From the NCBI RefSeq assembly GCF_003289625.1, contig NZ_QMBN01000002.1, positions 704,610 to 768,609 on the forward strand: DNA of 64,000 bases, in the 5' to 3' direction. Positions within the stretch are counted from its first letter, which is position 1. Each line of letters begins with the position of its first letter. This DNA comes from Microbacterium sp. SMR1 (GTDB taxonomy: Bacteria; Actinomycetota; Actinomycetes; Actinomycetales; Microbacteriaceae). Positions 17,510 through 26,331 of the stretch are shown piece by piece. The position numbers and the translations under genes are program-made. The notes under the pieces are model-generated. The model was not told where the DNA came from and did no database searches. It was given only the letters and a program-made list of their open reading frames with translations.

Positions 17510-18502
17510 TCAGGCCGCGGGAGCGCCGGTGCTGCCGCGGACGATGACGTCGGGCGAGACCGTCACGGCGGGCTCGGGCGCGCGGCCCGTCAGCAGGTCG
17601 TGCAGCGCCGACCACGCTCGCGCGCCGAGCTCGCCCATCGGCACGGCGGCGGTCGTGAGTGCGGGGGAGGTGTACCGCGCGAAGGGGATGTCGTCGAACC
17701 CCGCGATCGAGAGTCGGCCGGGGACCGGAATGCCGCGTTCGGTCGCCGCGCTCAGCAGTCCCATCGCCGACAGATCGTTGAATGCCAGCACCCCCGTCGC
17801 CCCTGACGCGAGAACATCGTCGAGAGCGCCGGCGCCGCTGGCGAAGTCGACCCCGGCGGGGATCTCGGCGATCTCGCAGTCCGCCAGCTCGCGTCGCGCG
17901 TCTTCGAGTGCAGACAGTCGCTGCCCGCTCGAGGCGCTGCGCGCCGCGCCGGCGAGGTACGCGAATCGGCGGTGTCCCTGCGCGTAGAGGTGGTCGATGA
18001 TGGCGCGCAGAGGCGTGCGGTAGTCGGCCGCCACGCTCGGAGCATCGCCCGTGCGGTTGACCAGGACCACGGGGGCGACGTCGGCGACGACGTCGGCGAG
18101 CTGGTCGTCGCTCATGCGTGGCGCGCACAGGATCAGTCCGTCCGAGCGCCGCCGCGACTCCAGCGCGAGCAGGCGCTCCTCGTCGACGTTCTCGTCGGAG
18201 TCTGCGATGAGCACGTGGTAGCCGTTGGCGACCGCGGCCCGGCTGAGGCCGCGCAGCATCCCCTGGAAGGTGGGGTTCGCCAGGTCGGGCACGACGACCG
18301 AGATGGTCTGAGTGCGGCCGAGCACGAGGCTGCGCGCGAGCGGATTCGCCGAATAACCGAGCTGCGCTGCCGAAGCGCGCACCCGCTCGGCGAGAGCCGG
18401 ATCGACGGTGGCGTTGCCGTTCATGACGCGCGAGACGGTGGCGAGTGAGACGCCGGCGTGCGCGGCGACGTCGGTGATCGTGGTCTGCTTCGCTCCGGCC
18501 AT
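17510..18502 (-). CDS. LacI-family regulator of the sugar-acid operon and M24-like gene
   Basis: A 330-residue LacI/GalR repressor. Its helix-turn-helix is TTITDVAAHAGVSLATVSRV (about residues 7-26), the hinge is LGYSANPLARSLVL, and the sensor domain ends with LSIAGFDDIPFARYTSPALTT. It is followed by the oxidoreductase operon in the same direction and is divergent from the M24-like gene. AGGAAACGTTTT boxes lie in both promoter regions, so autoregulation and control of both neighbours are likely. The effector is probably a uronic acid or sugar acid (inference). Confidence 0.9.
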   Translation of the reverse strand: MAGAKQTTITDVAAHAGVSLATVSRVMNGNATVDPALAERVRASAAQLGYSANPLARSLVLGRTQTISVVVPDLANPTFQGMLRGLSRAAVANGYHVLIADSDENVDEERLLALESRRRSDGLILCAPRMSDDQLADVVADVAPVVLVNRTGDAPSVAADYRTPLRAIIDHLYAQGHRRFAYLAGAARSASSGQRLSALEDARRELADCEIAEIPAGVDFASGAGALDDVLASGATGVLAFNDLSAMGLLSAATERGIPVPGRLSIAGFDDIPFARYTSPALTTAAVPMGELGARAWSALHDLLTGRAPEPAVTVSPDVIVRGSTGAPAA

Positions 18503-18536
18503 CGTTCCCCCGCCCTTCGTCCGGCCATACTATGCG

Positions 18537-18550
18537 AGGAAACGTTTTAT
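18537..18550. promoter_or_regulatory. LacI-type operator in the divergent lacI/M24 promoter
   Basis: AGGAAACGTTTTAT shares twelve consecutive bases (AGGAAACGTTTT) with the box at 17454. It lies 35 bp before the LacI ATG and 15 bp before the M24-like ATG, so one bound repressor could block both. Confidence 0.75.
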
Positions 18551-18564
18551 GACAGGAGACGACG

Positions 18565-19689
18565 ATGTCTGCGATCACGACCGCGGAAGCTGCCGACACC
18601 GTGTCGGCGACCAGCGCGGGGCCGACGACGGAGCGCGACGTCAAGCGCCGTCGCCTGGCATCCGTTCGTGAGGATGCCGGCGCCGATGCGCTCGTGCTCT
18701 CGTCGCATGAGGCGCTCTCGTGGTACCTCGGCGGCATTCGGACGCACGTCTCGTTCGCGGGTCCGCCCGTGCTGGCCGTCCGCGTCGCTGAGGGCGGCGA
18801 CACTCTCTTCGTCTCGGCGAACGAGGCCGACCGGCTGATCGCGGAGGAGCTCGCGCCGGACGACGCCGCACGCGTCGCCCGGGTCCCGTGGTACGAATCG
18901 GTCGTCGCGCACGCCCTGTCCGGTGGTTCCGGCGGGCCCTCCGAGGGGCGGGGTGATCTCGCCGTCGACGAGTCGGAGGTCGGCCCCCAGCTGCGGGCGG
19001 CGCGCGCCGAGCTGGTGCCGGAGGAAGTCGATCGTTATCGGGCTCTCGGCCGTGCCGTGGCCGAGGTGTTGACGGATGTCGCCGCGGAACTGTCTCCCCG
19101 CACATCCGAGCGTGCCGCAGCTGCCCGGCTGGCTGCCGGGCTCGTGGCGCGCGGCATCGACCCGCTCGTGGTGCTGGTGGCGGGAGAGCCGCGGCTGCCC
19201 CACCGGCATCCCCTCCCCACGGACTCTCCGCTCGGTGCGCGGGCGATGCTCGTCGTGTGCGGACGTCGGCACGGGCTCATCGCCAACGCGACCCGGTGGG
19301 TGGGTGCGGCCGGTGGCGACGATGAACGGATCCTCGCGGTGGAGGCGGCGTTCTTCGCGGCGACTCGGCCCGGCGCCCACCTGGACGAAGTGTTCGCTGC
19401 GGGGTGTCGAGGCTACGCCGATGCGGGGTTCGATCCGGACGAGTGGGAACGCCACCATCAGGGAGGCCCGACCGGATACGCGGGGCGCGACCCGCGGGCG
19501 ACTGCCGAGACGCGCGACCTCGTGCGGTCGCCGCACGCGTTCGCCTGGAATCCGAGCGCGCCCGGCGCGAAGGTCGAAGACACCGTCATCGTCACGGACG
19601 CCGGCCTCGAGGTGCTCACGGTGGATCCACGGTGGCCCACGACCGCGGTCGGCGGCATCGCCCGGCCCGTCGCGCGCCCGTTCTCCTGA
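18565..19689 (+). CDS. Creatinase/M24 (pita-bread) family protein lacking metal ligands
   Basis: A 374-residue two-domain protein: a creatinase-N-like domain (about 20-120) and a pita-bread domain (about 150-365). M24 peptidases use two Asp, one His and two Glu to hold two metals. Here the first Asp region reads LVVCGRR (V231/C232), the second reads N241 in ANATRW instead of D-x-T-R, and the first Glu is replaced by N329 in AWNPS. HHQGG and KVEDTVIVT remain. Loss of metals recalls creatinase, a metal-free C-N hydrolase using His; H residues in LPHRHPLP could fill that role. LacI-controlled and divergent from the sugar-acid regulator; substrate unknown. Confidence 0.8.
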   Translation: MSAITTAEAADTVSATSAGPTTERDVKRRRLASVREDAGADALVLSSHEALSWYLGGIRTHVSFAGPPVLAVRVAEGGDTLFVSANEADRLIAEELAPDDAARVARVPWYESVVAHALSGGSGGPSEGRGDLAVDESEVGPQLRAARAELVPEEVDRYRALGRAVAEVLTDVAAELSPRTSERAAAARLAAGLVARGIDPLVVLVAGEPRLPHRHPLPTDSPLGARAMLVVCGRRHGLIANATRWVGAAGGDDERILAVEAAFFAATRPGAHLDEVFAAGCRGYADAGFDPDEWERHHQGGPTGYAGRDPRATAETRDLVRSPHAFAWNPSAPGAKVEDTVIVTDAGLEVLTVDPRWPTTAVGGIARPVARPFS

Positions 19690-19714
19690 CGTCCACCGCG
19701 CCGATCCGCGCTCT

Positions 19715-19746
19715 GTTCTGACCTGACCCGACGGTCGCGTCAGAAC
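19715..19746. terminator. Convergent terminator hairpin between M24-like and HNH genes
   Basis: GTTCTGAC (19715-19722) pairs with GTCAGAAC (19739-19746), with an inner GACC/GGTC stem. It overlaps the stop codon of the HNH gene and lies 26 bp after the M24-like stop, so it can serve both convergent genes. Confidence 0.65.
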
Positions 19747-21251
19747 GGCGGCTCTGATCCGAAGGGGGTGTGGAGTCGTCCCCCTGAACGCGGTGGTGGT
19801 GAGAGCGCGCCGGGCGGTTGTTCATCGTCCCGCCCGTCCGGTGGACGAGCGGTCGTGACGGCGACCGTGAAAGCGACGACGGGTGGTGGTGCGTCTTCGC
19901 GGTAGATCCGCCCGGTCGGTGACGTCCAGATCAGCCTTCCGCCGGAAAGTTGTCGTACCTGCCATCGAGTGTGGTGTTTGACATCGTGGTGTCTCTTGCA
20001 GAGGTTCGCGAGGTTGCACACGTGCGTCGCCCCTCCGTCGGATGCGGCGATCGTGTGGTCCAACTCGCACCGGATGGCGGGTTGCCGGCATCCGGGGAAC
20101 CGGCAGTGCCGGTCCCGTGCCCGCAGCAGCCGCACCATCGCCGCGGTGGGCCGGTAGCTGTCGCATTCGAGGACGGTTCCGGTGACCGGATGGGTCAGCA
20201 GCCGGTCCCACGAGGGGGAGTTGCCCGCGAGTTCGCGCGCGGTAGCGGCATCGACGGGGGAGCGCCCCGCAAGGTCTGCTGGCCCCTCGTCCTTACCCAT
20301 CAGAGTCAATGCCGAAACGGCGACCTGCACGTGCGCCCGGATCGCGCCGAGGGTCCCGTCCCCGTCGCCGCTTGCGGTGGGGTCGAGGGCGGGTCTGCCC
20401 GCGAGGAGGAGATCACTGAACACGTCGGCGCGGACCTGATCGATCGTTCGCGCGTCACCGACGAACAACGACCCGTCAGCGCCCGCGTGGTCGACCAGGC
20501 CGTCGGCGCCGGTCGCGTCTGCGGCGAGCTGGGCGTCAGCGCTCGCGGAGGCGGCGTCCGCAGCGTCGGCTTTCGCCCGCGCGTCGATGATCTCGCGCGC
20601 CTGCCGCGTCAGTCGATCCACGATGCCGTCGGCGATCACGGTCGGCAGTGTCGCGATGAGATCCGACATGCCGTCGGCCCCGGTCCGCACCTGCACGCAC
20701 CGCCCCGCCGCAGCCTCCTCGTGGCGTTCGGTGAACGTCCGCGGGTGCATCCGCTCCGCGAGCATCTGCAACGCCGCCCGCACCCGGTTGGGCGTCTCGC
20801 CCTCGCATCGCTCGATTGCGGCTCGCTCGAAGTCCTCGCGGTCGTCCGCGGGCACGAGGCATCCGATCTCCTGAATCACCCGGACGTGTCCTCGGACGAT
20901 GCGTCCGGTCTCCCACGCCGCCATCGTCAGCGGGTAGTTGTCCACCAGGTCGCGTGCTTCGTCGATCCGGCGTTGCAACGTCCGGTCGGTCGCCACGAAC
21001 ACCCCGGCCAGTTCCGCGGCGATCCCGCGCAACGCCATCTCGCGCGCCTTGACCTTCTCCGACGCCCCAGCGGCCTGCTTCTCGGCCAGCACCCCGGCCG
21101 CGGCGAGCACCCGAACCTCACGGATCTGCACCGCCCGTGCGGCATCTGAAACACCCTCGGCATCCGCGACGAGCATCGCGAGGGCATCGACGTCACTGTC
21201 GCTGCCCATCCCGGCATCCATCGCGCCGCGGAACCCGTCATTCGAATGCAT
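19740..21251 (-). CDS. DUF222/HNH endonuclease-domain protein (13E12 repeat family)
   Basis: A 503-residue protein with a DUF222 helical region (about 30-330) and a C-terminal HNH nuclease motif near residues 385-435: CRFPGCRQP, CELDHTIAASDGG, CNLANLCKRHHDVKHH. The paired cysteines and His residues fit a zinc-stabilized HNH site. The family is abundant and multi-copy in actinobacteria, with unknown function; some copies behave like repetitive or mobile DNA (REP13E12 in mycobacteria). It has nothing to do with sugar use, so it marks an insertion or a seam between two glycan modules. I saw no terminal repeats or attachment site around it. Confidence 0.88.
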   Translation of the reverse strand: MHSNDGFRGAMDAGMGSDSDVDALAMLVADAEGVSDAARAVQIREVRVLAAAGVLAEKQAAGASEKVKAREMALRGIAAELAGVFVATDRTLQRRIDEARDLVDNYPLTMAAWETGRIVRGHVRVIQEIGCLVPADDREDFERAAIERCEGETPNRVRAALQMLAERMHPRTFTERHEEAAAGRCVQVRTGADGMSDLIATLPTVIADGIVDRLTRQAREIIDARAKADAADAASASADAQLAADATGADGLVDHAGADGSLFVGDARTIDQVRADVFSDLLLAGRPALDPTASGDGDGTLGAIRAHVQVAVSALTLMGKDEGPADLAGRSPVDAATARELAGNSPSWDRLLTHPVTGTVLECDSYRPTAAMVRLLRARDRHCRFPGCRQPAIRCELDHTIAASDGGATHVCNLANLCKRHHDVKHHTRWQVRQLSGGRLIWTSPTGRIYREDAPPPVVAFTVAVTTARPPDGRDDEQPPGALSPPPRSGGRLHTPFGSEPPF

Positions 21252-21390
21252 GTTCTAATGTTGCCATCGACCTCCGACATTGCGCCGTGACTGTCCACAG
21301 CCTGCGCGGCGCCGCGGCCTCCGGACCGGGACGCGCGCACCCCGCCCCGCCGCCCCCCCGCACCCCGTCGCCTCCGGCGATGATGGAGGT

Positions 21391-21660
21391 ATGGCCCGCT
21401 ATCTCGTCGTCGATGCCGACCTCGCTGGTTTCGCGCAGTATCAACATCTCGAGGCCGGACCGGATGGCCTCTGGCGGGTCGTGCGGCAGATCGATGATCG
21501 ACCGGCGGGCCCGCGGCGGTACGGCGTCGGCGCCGTTGATGTCGACGATCAGGGAATGCTGTCGGACCAACCGTCCACGACCCGGGAACTCGACGACGAC
21601 GATGCCGTCACACCGATCAGCGCGGAAGAGTTCGAGCTCCGCTGGCTCGACGCATCCTGA
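21391..21660 (+). CDS. Small hypothetical protein, 89 residues
   Basis: Start ATG 21391 is supported by GGAGG at 21385-21389. The protein (starts MARYLVVDADLAGFAQY, ends FELRWLDAS) is acidic and has no membrane helix or recognizable domain. It is divergent from the HNH gene and followed by a strong terminator that also serves the convergent binding-protein gene. A longer frame upstream exists but lacks a ribosome site. I do not recognize the family. Confidence 0.6.
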   Translation: MARYLVVDADLAGFAQYQHLEAGPDGLWRVVRQIDDRPAGPRRYGVGAVDVDDQGMLSDQPSTTRELDDDDAVTPISAEEFELRWLDAS

Positions 21661-21706
21661 CGTGCGCGAGGCTGCGCGCTCCGGCGGGGCGGCGCCTCAC
21701 GCGAGA

Positions 21707-21748
21707 CAGGGCCGGATGCGGGGGCTGAGGTTCCCGCATCCGGCCCTG
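21707..21748. terminator. Bidirectional terminator between the small ORF and the binding-protein gene
   Basis: A perfect 16-bp stem (21707-21722 with 21733-21748) surrounds a 10-base loop. It lies 46 bp after the small ORF and 15 bp after the convergent binding-protein stop. Confidence 0.8.
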
Positions 21749-21763
21749 CCGGAGTGTTGCTCG

Positions 21764-23044
21764 TCAGCTCGCGTCGAGCGCGGTCTTCACCTGCGAGACG
21801 AGCTCGGATGCGGCGTCGGCCGGCGTCGCCTTATCGAACGTGACGTCGTCGAGCAGCTTGGTGATGATCGGGCCGAGCTGCGACGTGGGAAGCGCCAGCG
21901 GGTTCTGGGGCGCCCCACCCGCGGCGGACAGCCGATCGATGAAGGCGACCTGGGCCTTCTCCGACTCGCTGAACTCGGGCGTGATCGCCTCGAGCACCGC
22001 GGGCGTCGCGGGAATGCCGAGGGTCAGCTTGTTGAGGGGCCCGGCCTCGTCGCTGTTGAGGAGAAAGTCGATGAGCATCGCGGCTTCGCGCGGGTGCTTC
22101 GACTTCGACGACACGGCGTACTGGACGGTCGGCTGGATGACGAGACCGACCTTGCCCGCGCTGTCGCCCGGCACGTTGAGGATCTGGAGGTCCTGACCGG
22201 ATGCCGTGGCGTAGATCCCGGTGAAGTTGAGCGGGGCGAATGCCATGCCGATCTTCCCCTGGCCCATCAGGCTCTGCTCGAGGGAGGCCGACGCGTCCTC
22301 GGCTGCGGTCGAGGCGTCGGGTGATCCTCCGCTGGCCTGCAGCTCCTTCGCGAAGGTGAAGAACTCGGTCGCCGTCTTCTCGCTCACCCCGAACTCGCCG
22401 TCGGTGGTGTAGAGGTCTTCCCCGTTCTGACGAGCGAACGCCATGAGCGACTGGTCGTTCGCGATCTGTGCCGATCCGTAGACGCCGTCGCCGCTCTTCT
22501 CGGAGATCTGGGTCGCGATGTCGATGTAGTCGTCCCACGTCCATGTCGTGTCGTCGGGCAGTGGCACGCCCGCAGCTTCGAACACCGCGGGATTGACGAT
22601 GATGCCGCGCGAGCCGACGCCGGTGGGCAGGGCGTAGAGCTTGCCGTCGATCATGCCCGCATCGAGCGACCCGGGCGTGAACGATTCCTGGTCGACGTCG
22701 CTCGAGATGTCGGCGATCGCATTCTTCGCCACGTAGAGCGGGAGGGCGTCGTAGGTGATCTGCAGGGCATCGGGTGCGCCACCGCCGGCGACCTGGGTCG
22801 CGAGCTTGTCGTAGTAGCCGTTGTACTCGCTCGGCTCGCCCGCGACGGTGATGTTCGGGTGGGCCTTCTCGAAGAGGGCGATCTGCTCGTCCTTGATGGC
22901 GTTGAGCTCGTCGCTTCCCCACCACGCGAAGCGCAGGGTGATCTTCTCGTCCGAGCCGCCGCCGGAGCCGGCGGCGCAGCCGGACAGCGAGACAGCGATC
23001 GCGACGCCGGCGGCGGCGAGGGCGAGGAGTCGTCGGTTGTTCAT
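21764..23044 (-). CDS. CUT1 ABC transporter sugar-binding lipoprotein
   Basis: A 426-residue extracellular binding protein. Lipobox LSLSGC puts the lipid on C23. The mature protein has the SBP family 1 pattern: LRFAWWGSDELNAI, PNITVAGEPSEYNGYYDKL, and LPTGVGSRGIIVNPAVF. It lies downstream of an esterase gene on the same strand. The permeases that most likely partner it are on the opposite strand at 24473-26312, so the system is split around the esterase. Two arms of an inverted LacI-type box stand 53-96 bp upstream. Confidence 0.9.
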   Translation of the reverse strand: MNNRRLLALAAAGVAIAVSLSGCAAGSGGGSDEKITLRFAWWGSDELNAIKDEQIALFEKAHPNITVAGEPSEYNGYYDKLATQVAGGGAPDALQITYDALPLYVAKNAIADISSDVDQESFTPGSLDAGMIDGKLYALPTGVGSRGIIVNPAVFEAAGVPLPDDTTWTWDDYIDIATQISEKSGDGVYGSAQIANDQSLMAFARQNGEDLYTTDGEFGVSEKTATEFFTFAKELQASGGSPDASTAAEDASASLEQSLMGQGKIGMAFAPLNFTGIYATASGQDLQILNVPGDSAGKVGLVIQPTVQYAVSSKSKHPREAAMLIDFLLNSDEAGPLNKLTLGIPATPAVLEAITPEFSESEKAQVAFIDRLSAAGGAPQNPLALPTSQLGPIITKLLDDVTFDKATPADAASELVSQVKTALDAS

Positions 23045-23096
23045 GGGAGGTCCTCTCGGGCGGGTGCATCGCCGGAGGTCATCTTCGACATCCAGC

Positions 23097-23141
23097 GGAA
23101 GCGTTTTCTCGTTGACGCTTCTCGAGGCGAGAAAACGCTTA
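23097..23141. promoter_or_regulatory. Paired inverted LacI-type boxes upstream of the binding-protein gene
   Basis: GGAAGCGTTTTCTC at 23097-23110 and CGAGAAAACGCTTA at 23128-23141 are two class B boxes facing each other. Their 13-base arms (23099-23111 and 23128-23140) form a perfect inverted repeat with a 16-base spacer. Cooperative binding of two dimers is possible. Confidence 0.75.
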
Positions 23142-23194
23142 CTGACGGACGTTAACGCCCGCCACGGGCAATGTCAACGATGCGTTGGGCCCCG

Positions 23195-24352
23195 TCAGGC
23201 GCCCAGTCTTGCCCGCAGGAACGCGAGGGCCTCATCCTGCATCGACGCCGACGACACATGCCCTGTCTCGTGGAACGAGCCGGTGTACCCCGTGGCGCCC
23301 GCGAGCGCATCGTGGGCCGCTCGCATCCCTCTCACGGGGAAGAGCGGATCGTGCTCTCCGTACTGCACGAGCAGCTCCTGCCCGTCTCGGGGGCGCGCAA
23401 GTTCGGGCAGGTCGCCCACCGATCGAATGCCGGGGCTGTGCAGCAGCCACGAATGGGTGTCGATCTCCGCGGGGACGAGCGAGGCGAACGTCGCCATCAT
23501 GCAGGTGACGACGGTCGCCGAGATGCGCCGGTCGAGGGCGGCCGCGAGCACCGCCCGCCCGCCGCCGCCCGACAGCCCGAGCGTGCCGAGCCGCTCCGGG
23601 TCGACTCCGGGCAGTGCGGCGAGCACGTCGAGGGCCGCGAGGTCGTCGCTCGCCACGGCGCCGGCGAGGCTCGTCCCGAGCATGCCCGCGGCCTTCGCGA
23701 GCGAGTCCTCGTGCAGCGTCGAGATCGCGTCGAACCGGTCGTCGGAGCTCGGGCTCTCGTCGCGCTCGCGCCACAGCGCTTCACGCGCGGCGATGTGCTC
23801 GGCCAGCCGCGGCGTCGGCCGCGAGAGGTCGAACGCGCGGCTGCCCCACGAGAACGTGTCGTGTGCGAGCACCGCGAACCCGGCGCGCGCGAGGTCGTTC
23901 GCCGGGGCTCGACCGTCGTAGATGTCGCGCCTCAGTCTCGCTGCAGTCGGATGGGCGGGACGGTCGGTCTCGACGAGCTGCTCCGCGCCGACGGATCGCA
24001 CCCCGCCGTGGCAGTGCAGCGCGAGCAGGCCGGGGAGGGGTGAGCGGATGCCGGCTGGCCGCAGCAGCCACGCCCGCGTTCGCGGTCCGTACGGCAGCTG
24101 CCAGCTCAGCTCCGAGCCGTCGACGCCGTCGCGCGACCACGTGCGATCGACGCGGACGTCATCGGCGACGGGGCGACGCGCGCCGAGGACTCGGGCGAGT
24201 GCGTCGCCGCGCTCGTCGCCGGGCCGGTGCGGCGCGGTGGCCGCCAGGAAAGCGGGCCAGTCGGCGTAGCCGGCGAGCGGGCCGGACGGCTGGTTCCCGG
24301 CGATCGTGCTGCCGCCGTCGGCGCGAGCGGGTAGGGGGTCAGGCGACGTCAT
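23195..24352 (-). CDS. Alpha/beta-hydrolase, acetyl-xylan-esterase/dienelactone-hydrolase-like
   Basis: A 385-residue serine esterase without a signal peptide. The nucleophile elbow is GLSGGGGRAVL, the acid is in QYGEHDPLF and the histidine in FHETGHVSS, in the usual order. The N-terminal region with LALHCHGGV and HDTFSWGSRAF resembles intracellular acetyl esterases of the abhydrolase_7 group. It is embedded in an importer locus and divergent from the permeases, which suggests deacetylation of the imported oligosaccharide. The promoter shares the perfect palindrome at 24405. Confidence 0.83.
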   Translation of the reverse strand: MTSPDPLPARADGGSTIAGNQPSGPLAGYADWPAFLAATAPHRPGDERGDALARVLGARRPVADDVRVDRTWSRDGVDGSELSWQLPYGPRTRAWLLRPAGIRSPLPGLLALHCHGGVRSVGAEQLVETDRPAHPTAARLRRDIYDGRAPANDLARAGFAVLAHDTFSWGSRAFDLSRPTPRLAEHIAAREALWRERDESPSSDDRFDAISTLHEDSLAKAAGMLGTSLAGAVASDDLAALDVLAALPGVDPERLGTLGLSGGGGRAVLAAALDRRISATVVTCMMATFASLVPAEIDTHSWLLHSPGIRSVGDLPELARPRDGQELLVQYGEHDPLFPVRGMRAAHDALAGATGYTGSFHETGHVSSASMQDEALAFLRARLGA

Positions 24353-24404
24353 TGTGGCTCCGATCGAGGGACGCTTGTGTGTCCACGTCGATAGTGCATC
24401 TTCG

Positions 24405-24420
24405 CAGAAAGCGCTTTCTG
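24405..24420. promoter_or_regulatory. Perfect 16-bp LacI-type operator between esterase and permease genes
   Basis: CAGAAAGCGCTTTCTG is a perfect palindrome, 52 bp from the esterase ATG and 52 bp from the permease ATG. Its central position fits simultaneous repression of both directions. Confidence 0.85.
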
Positions 24421-24472
24421 AGCGCTCTGCATCGCTCGACGACGAAGCGATGGATGTGTCGAGGAGGACCGG

Positions 24473-25405
24473 ATGAGCGCCATCGGCGAGCTGTCCCGGC
24501 TACGGCGTCCCGCCGGGCGGGCTGCGCGGGAGAAACCGCGCGACACGAAGGCGGCGATGGTCTTCCTCGCGCCGTGGCTGCTCGGTCTCGTGCTGGTGAC
24601 GGTGCTGCCGATCGCGGCGTCGCTGTACCTGTCGTTCACGAAGTACGACCTGTTCAACGCGCCCGAGTTCATCGGCATCGACAACTACGTCCGCATGGCT
24701 CAGGACCCGCGGCTCGCGGCATCCCTCGGTGTCACCTTCGTGTACGTCCTCGTCGGCGTCCCGCTGGCGATGGGCGCGGCGCTGGGGATTGCGTTGCTGC
24801 TCGACAAGGGGCTGCGGGGTCTGGCGTTCTACCGCTCGATGTTCTACCTGCCCTCCCTGCTCGGCTCGTCGGTGGCCGTGGCGATCCTGTGGAAGCAGAT
24901 CTTCGGGGTAGACGGGCTCGTGAACCAGTTCCTCGCGATCTTCGGCATCGAGGGCCCCGGGTGGATCTCCAACCCCGACACGGCGCTGTCGACGATCATC
25001 CTGCTGAGCGTGTGGGGGTTCGGCGCCCCGATGGTGATCTTCCTCGCGGGCCTCCGCCAGATCCCGGTCATGTACTACGAGGCGGCGGCGATGGATGGCG
25101 CGGGACCTGCCCGCCAGTTCTTCTCGATCACGCTGCCGCTCCTGAGCCCGATCGTCTTCTTCAATCTCGTGCTGTCGATGATCGGGGCGTTCCAGGCCTT
25201 CACGCAGGCGTTCATCATCTCGAACGGATCGGGCGGACCGTCCGACTCGACGCTGTTCTACACGCTGTACCTCTACCAGAAGGGCTTCACGGCCTTCGAC
25301 ATGGGCTACGCCTCGGCCATGGCCTGGCTGCTGGTGGCCATCATTGCGGGATTCACCGCGGTCAACTTCGCTCTCTCCAAGCTGTGGGTGTTCTATGACG
25401 ACTGA
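24473..25405 (+). CDS. CUT1 ABC transporter permease, MalF type
   Basis: A 310-residue permease with about six helices (AMVFLAPWLLGLVLVTVLP is the first) and an EAA loop MYYEAAAMDGAGPARQFF. A ribosome site GGAGG at 24462-24466 precedes the ATG. It is followed with an 11-bp overlap by the second permease. The partner binding protein is most likely the one at 21764-23044. Confidence 0.92.
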   Translation: MSAIGELSRLRRPAGRAAREKPRDTKAAMVFLAPWLLGLVLVTVLPIAASLYLSFTKYDLFNAPEFIGIDNYVRMAQDPRLAASLGVTFVYVLVGVPLAMGAALGIALLLDKGLRGLAFYRSMFYLPSLLGSSVAVAILWKQIFGVDGLVNQFLAIFGIEGPGWISNPDTALSTIILLSVWGFGAPMVIFLAGLRQIPVMYYEAAAMDGAGPARQFFSITLPLLSPIVFFNLVLSMIGAFQAFTQAFIISNGSGGPSDSTLFYTLYLYQKGFTAFDMGYASAMAWLLVAIIAGFTAVNFALSKLWVFYDD

Positions 25406-26312
25406 ACTGATCACGACCGCCGACCGCAAGGACGCCCGCGAGCGGCAGCGTGCCCGTCGGCGGGAGGAGCTCGGCCTCGGTCGTCGCAGCCGCGCGGGCG
25501 CTCTCGCGCGGCACATCTTCCTCATCGCGACCTCGCTGCTGATGCTCTACCCGCTGCTGTGGATGATCGTCAGCTCGCTGCGACCCAACGACGAGATCTT
25601 CCGGCTGCCCGGTCTGTGGCCGCTGTCGTTCGAGGTCGACAACTACATCCAGGGGTGGAACGCGCTCTCGCCGTCGTTCGGCACCTATCTGTGGAACTCG
25701 CTCGTCGTCGTCGCGGGCTCGATCATCGGCAACCTCGTGTCGTGCGCGATGGCCGCCTACGCCTTCGCCCGGCTCAACTTCCACTTCAAGCGCACGCTCT
25801 TCGCGATCATGCTCGTGACGATCATGCTGCCCGTGCACATCGTGATCGTGCCGCAGTACATCATGTTCAGTCAGCTCGGACTCGTGAACACCTTCTGGCC
25901 TCTCATCCTGCCGAAGGCCCTCGCGACGGACGCGTTCTTCGTCTTCCTCATGGTGCAGTTCATCCGCGGCATCCCGCGCGAGCTCGACGAGGCCGCGCGC
26001 ATCGACGGAGCCGGGCACGCCCGGATCTTCCTTCAGATCCTGCTGCCGATGATGACTCCGGCACTCGCGACGACCGCCATCTTCACGTTCGTGTGGGTCT
26101 GGAACGACTTCTTCGGCGCGCTCATCTACCTCAACAACCCCGACCTGTTCACCGTGCCGCTCGCGCTTCGGCAGTTCATGTCGGCGCAGGGGGCGTCGAA
26201 CTTCGGAGGCATGTTCGCGATGTCGGTGGTCTCGCTCGTGCCGGTGTTCCTGGCGTTCCTGTTCGGTCAGCGCTTCCTCATCCGCGGCATCGCCACCACC
26301 GGCATCAAGTGA
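25395..26312 (+). CDS. CUT1 ABC transporter permease, MalG type
   Basis: A 305-residue permease starting MTTELITTADRKD. A charged Arg-rich tail (RERQRARRREEL) precedes about six helices; the EAA loop reads LDEAARIDGAGHARIFL. The ATG at 25395 lies inside the end of the previous gene; a longer frame from 25344 is out of phase with the upstream protein and has no ribosome site. The operon ends here, 19 bp from the convergent fusion gene. Confidence 0.92.
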   Translation: MTTELITTADRKDARERQRARRREELGLGRRSRAGALARHIFLIATSLLMLYPLLWMIVSSLRPNDEIFRLPGLWPLSFEVDNYIQGWNALSPSFGTYLWNSLVVVAGSIIGNLVSCAMAAYAFARLNFHFKRTLFAIMLVTIMLPVHIVIVPQYIMFSQLGLVNTFWPLILPKALATDAFFVFLMVQFIRGIPRELDEAARIDGAGHARIFLQILLPMMTPALATTAIFTFVWVWNDFFGALIYLNNPDLFTVPLALRQFMSAQGASNFGGMFAMSVVSLVPVFLAFLFGQRFLIRGIATTGIK

Positions 26313-26330
26313 CCGGCGGGTATGCGCCGG
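26313..26330. terminator. Small hairpin between convergent permease and fusion genes
   Basis: CCGGCG (26313-26318) pairs with CGCCGG (26325-26330) around a 6-base loop. It fills the whole 19-bp gap between the two stop codons. Confidence 0.55.
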
Positions 26331-26331
26331 A

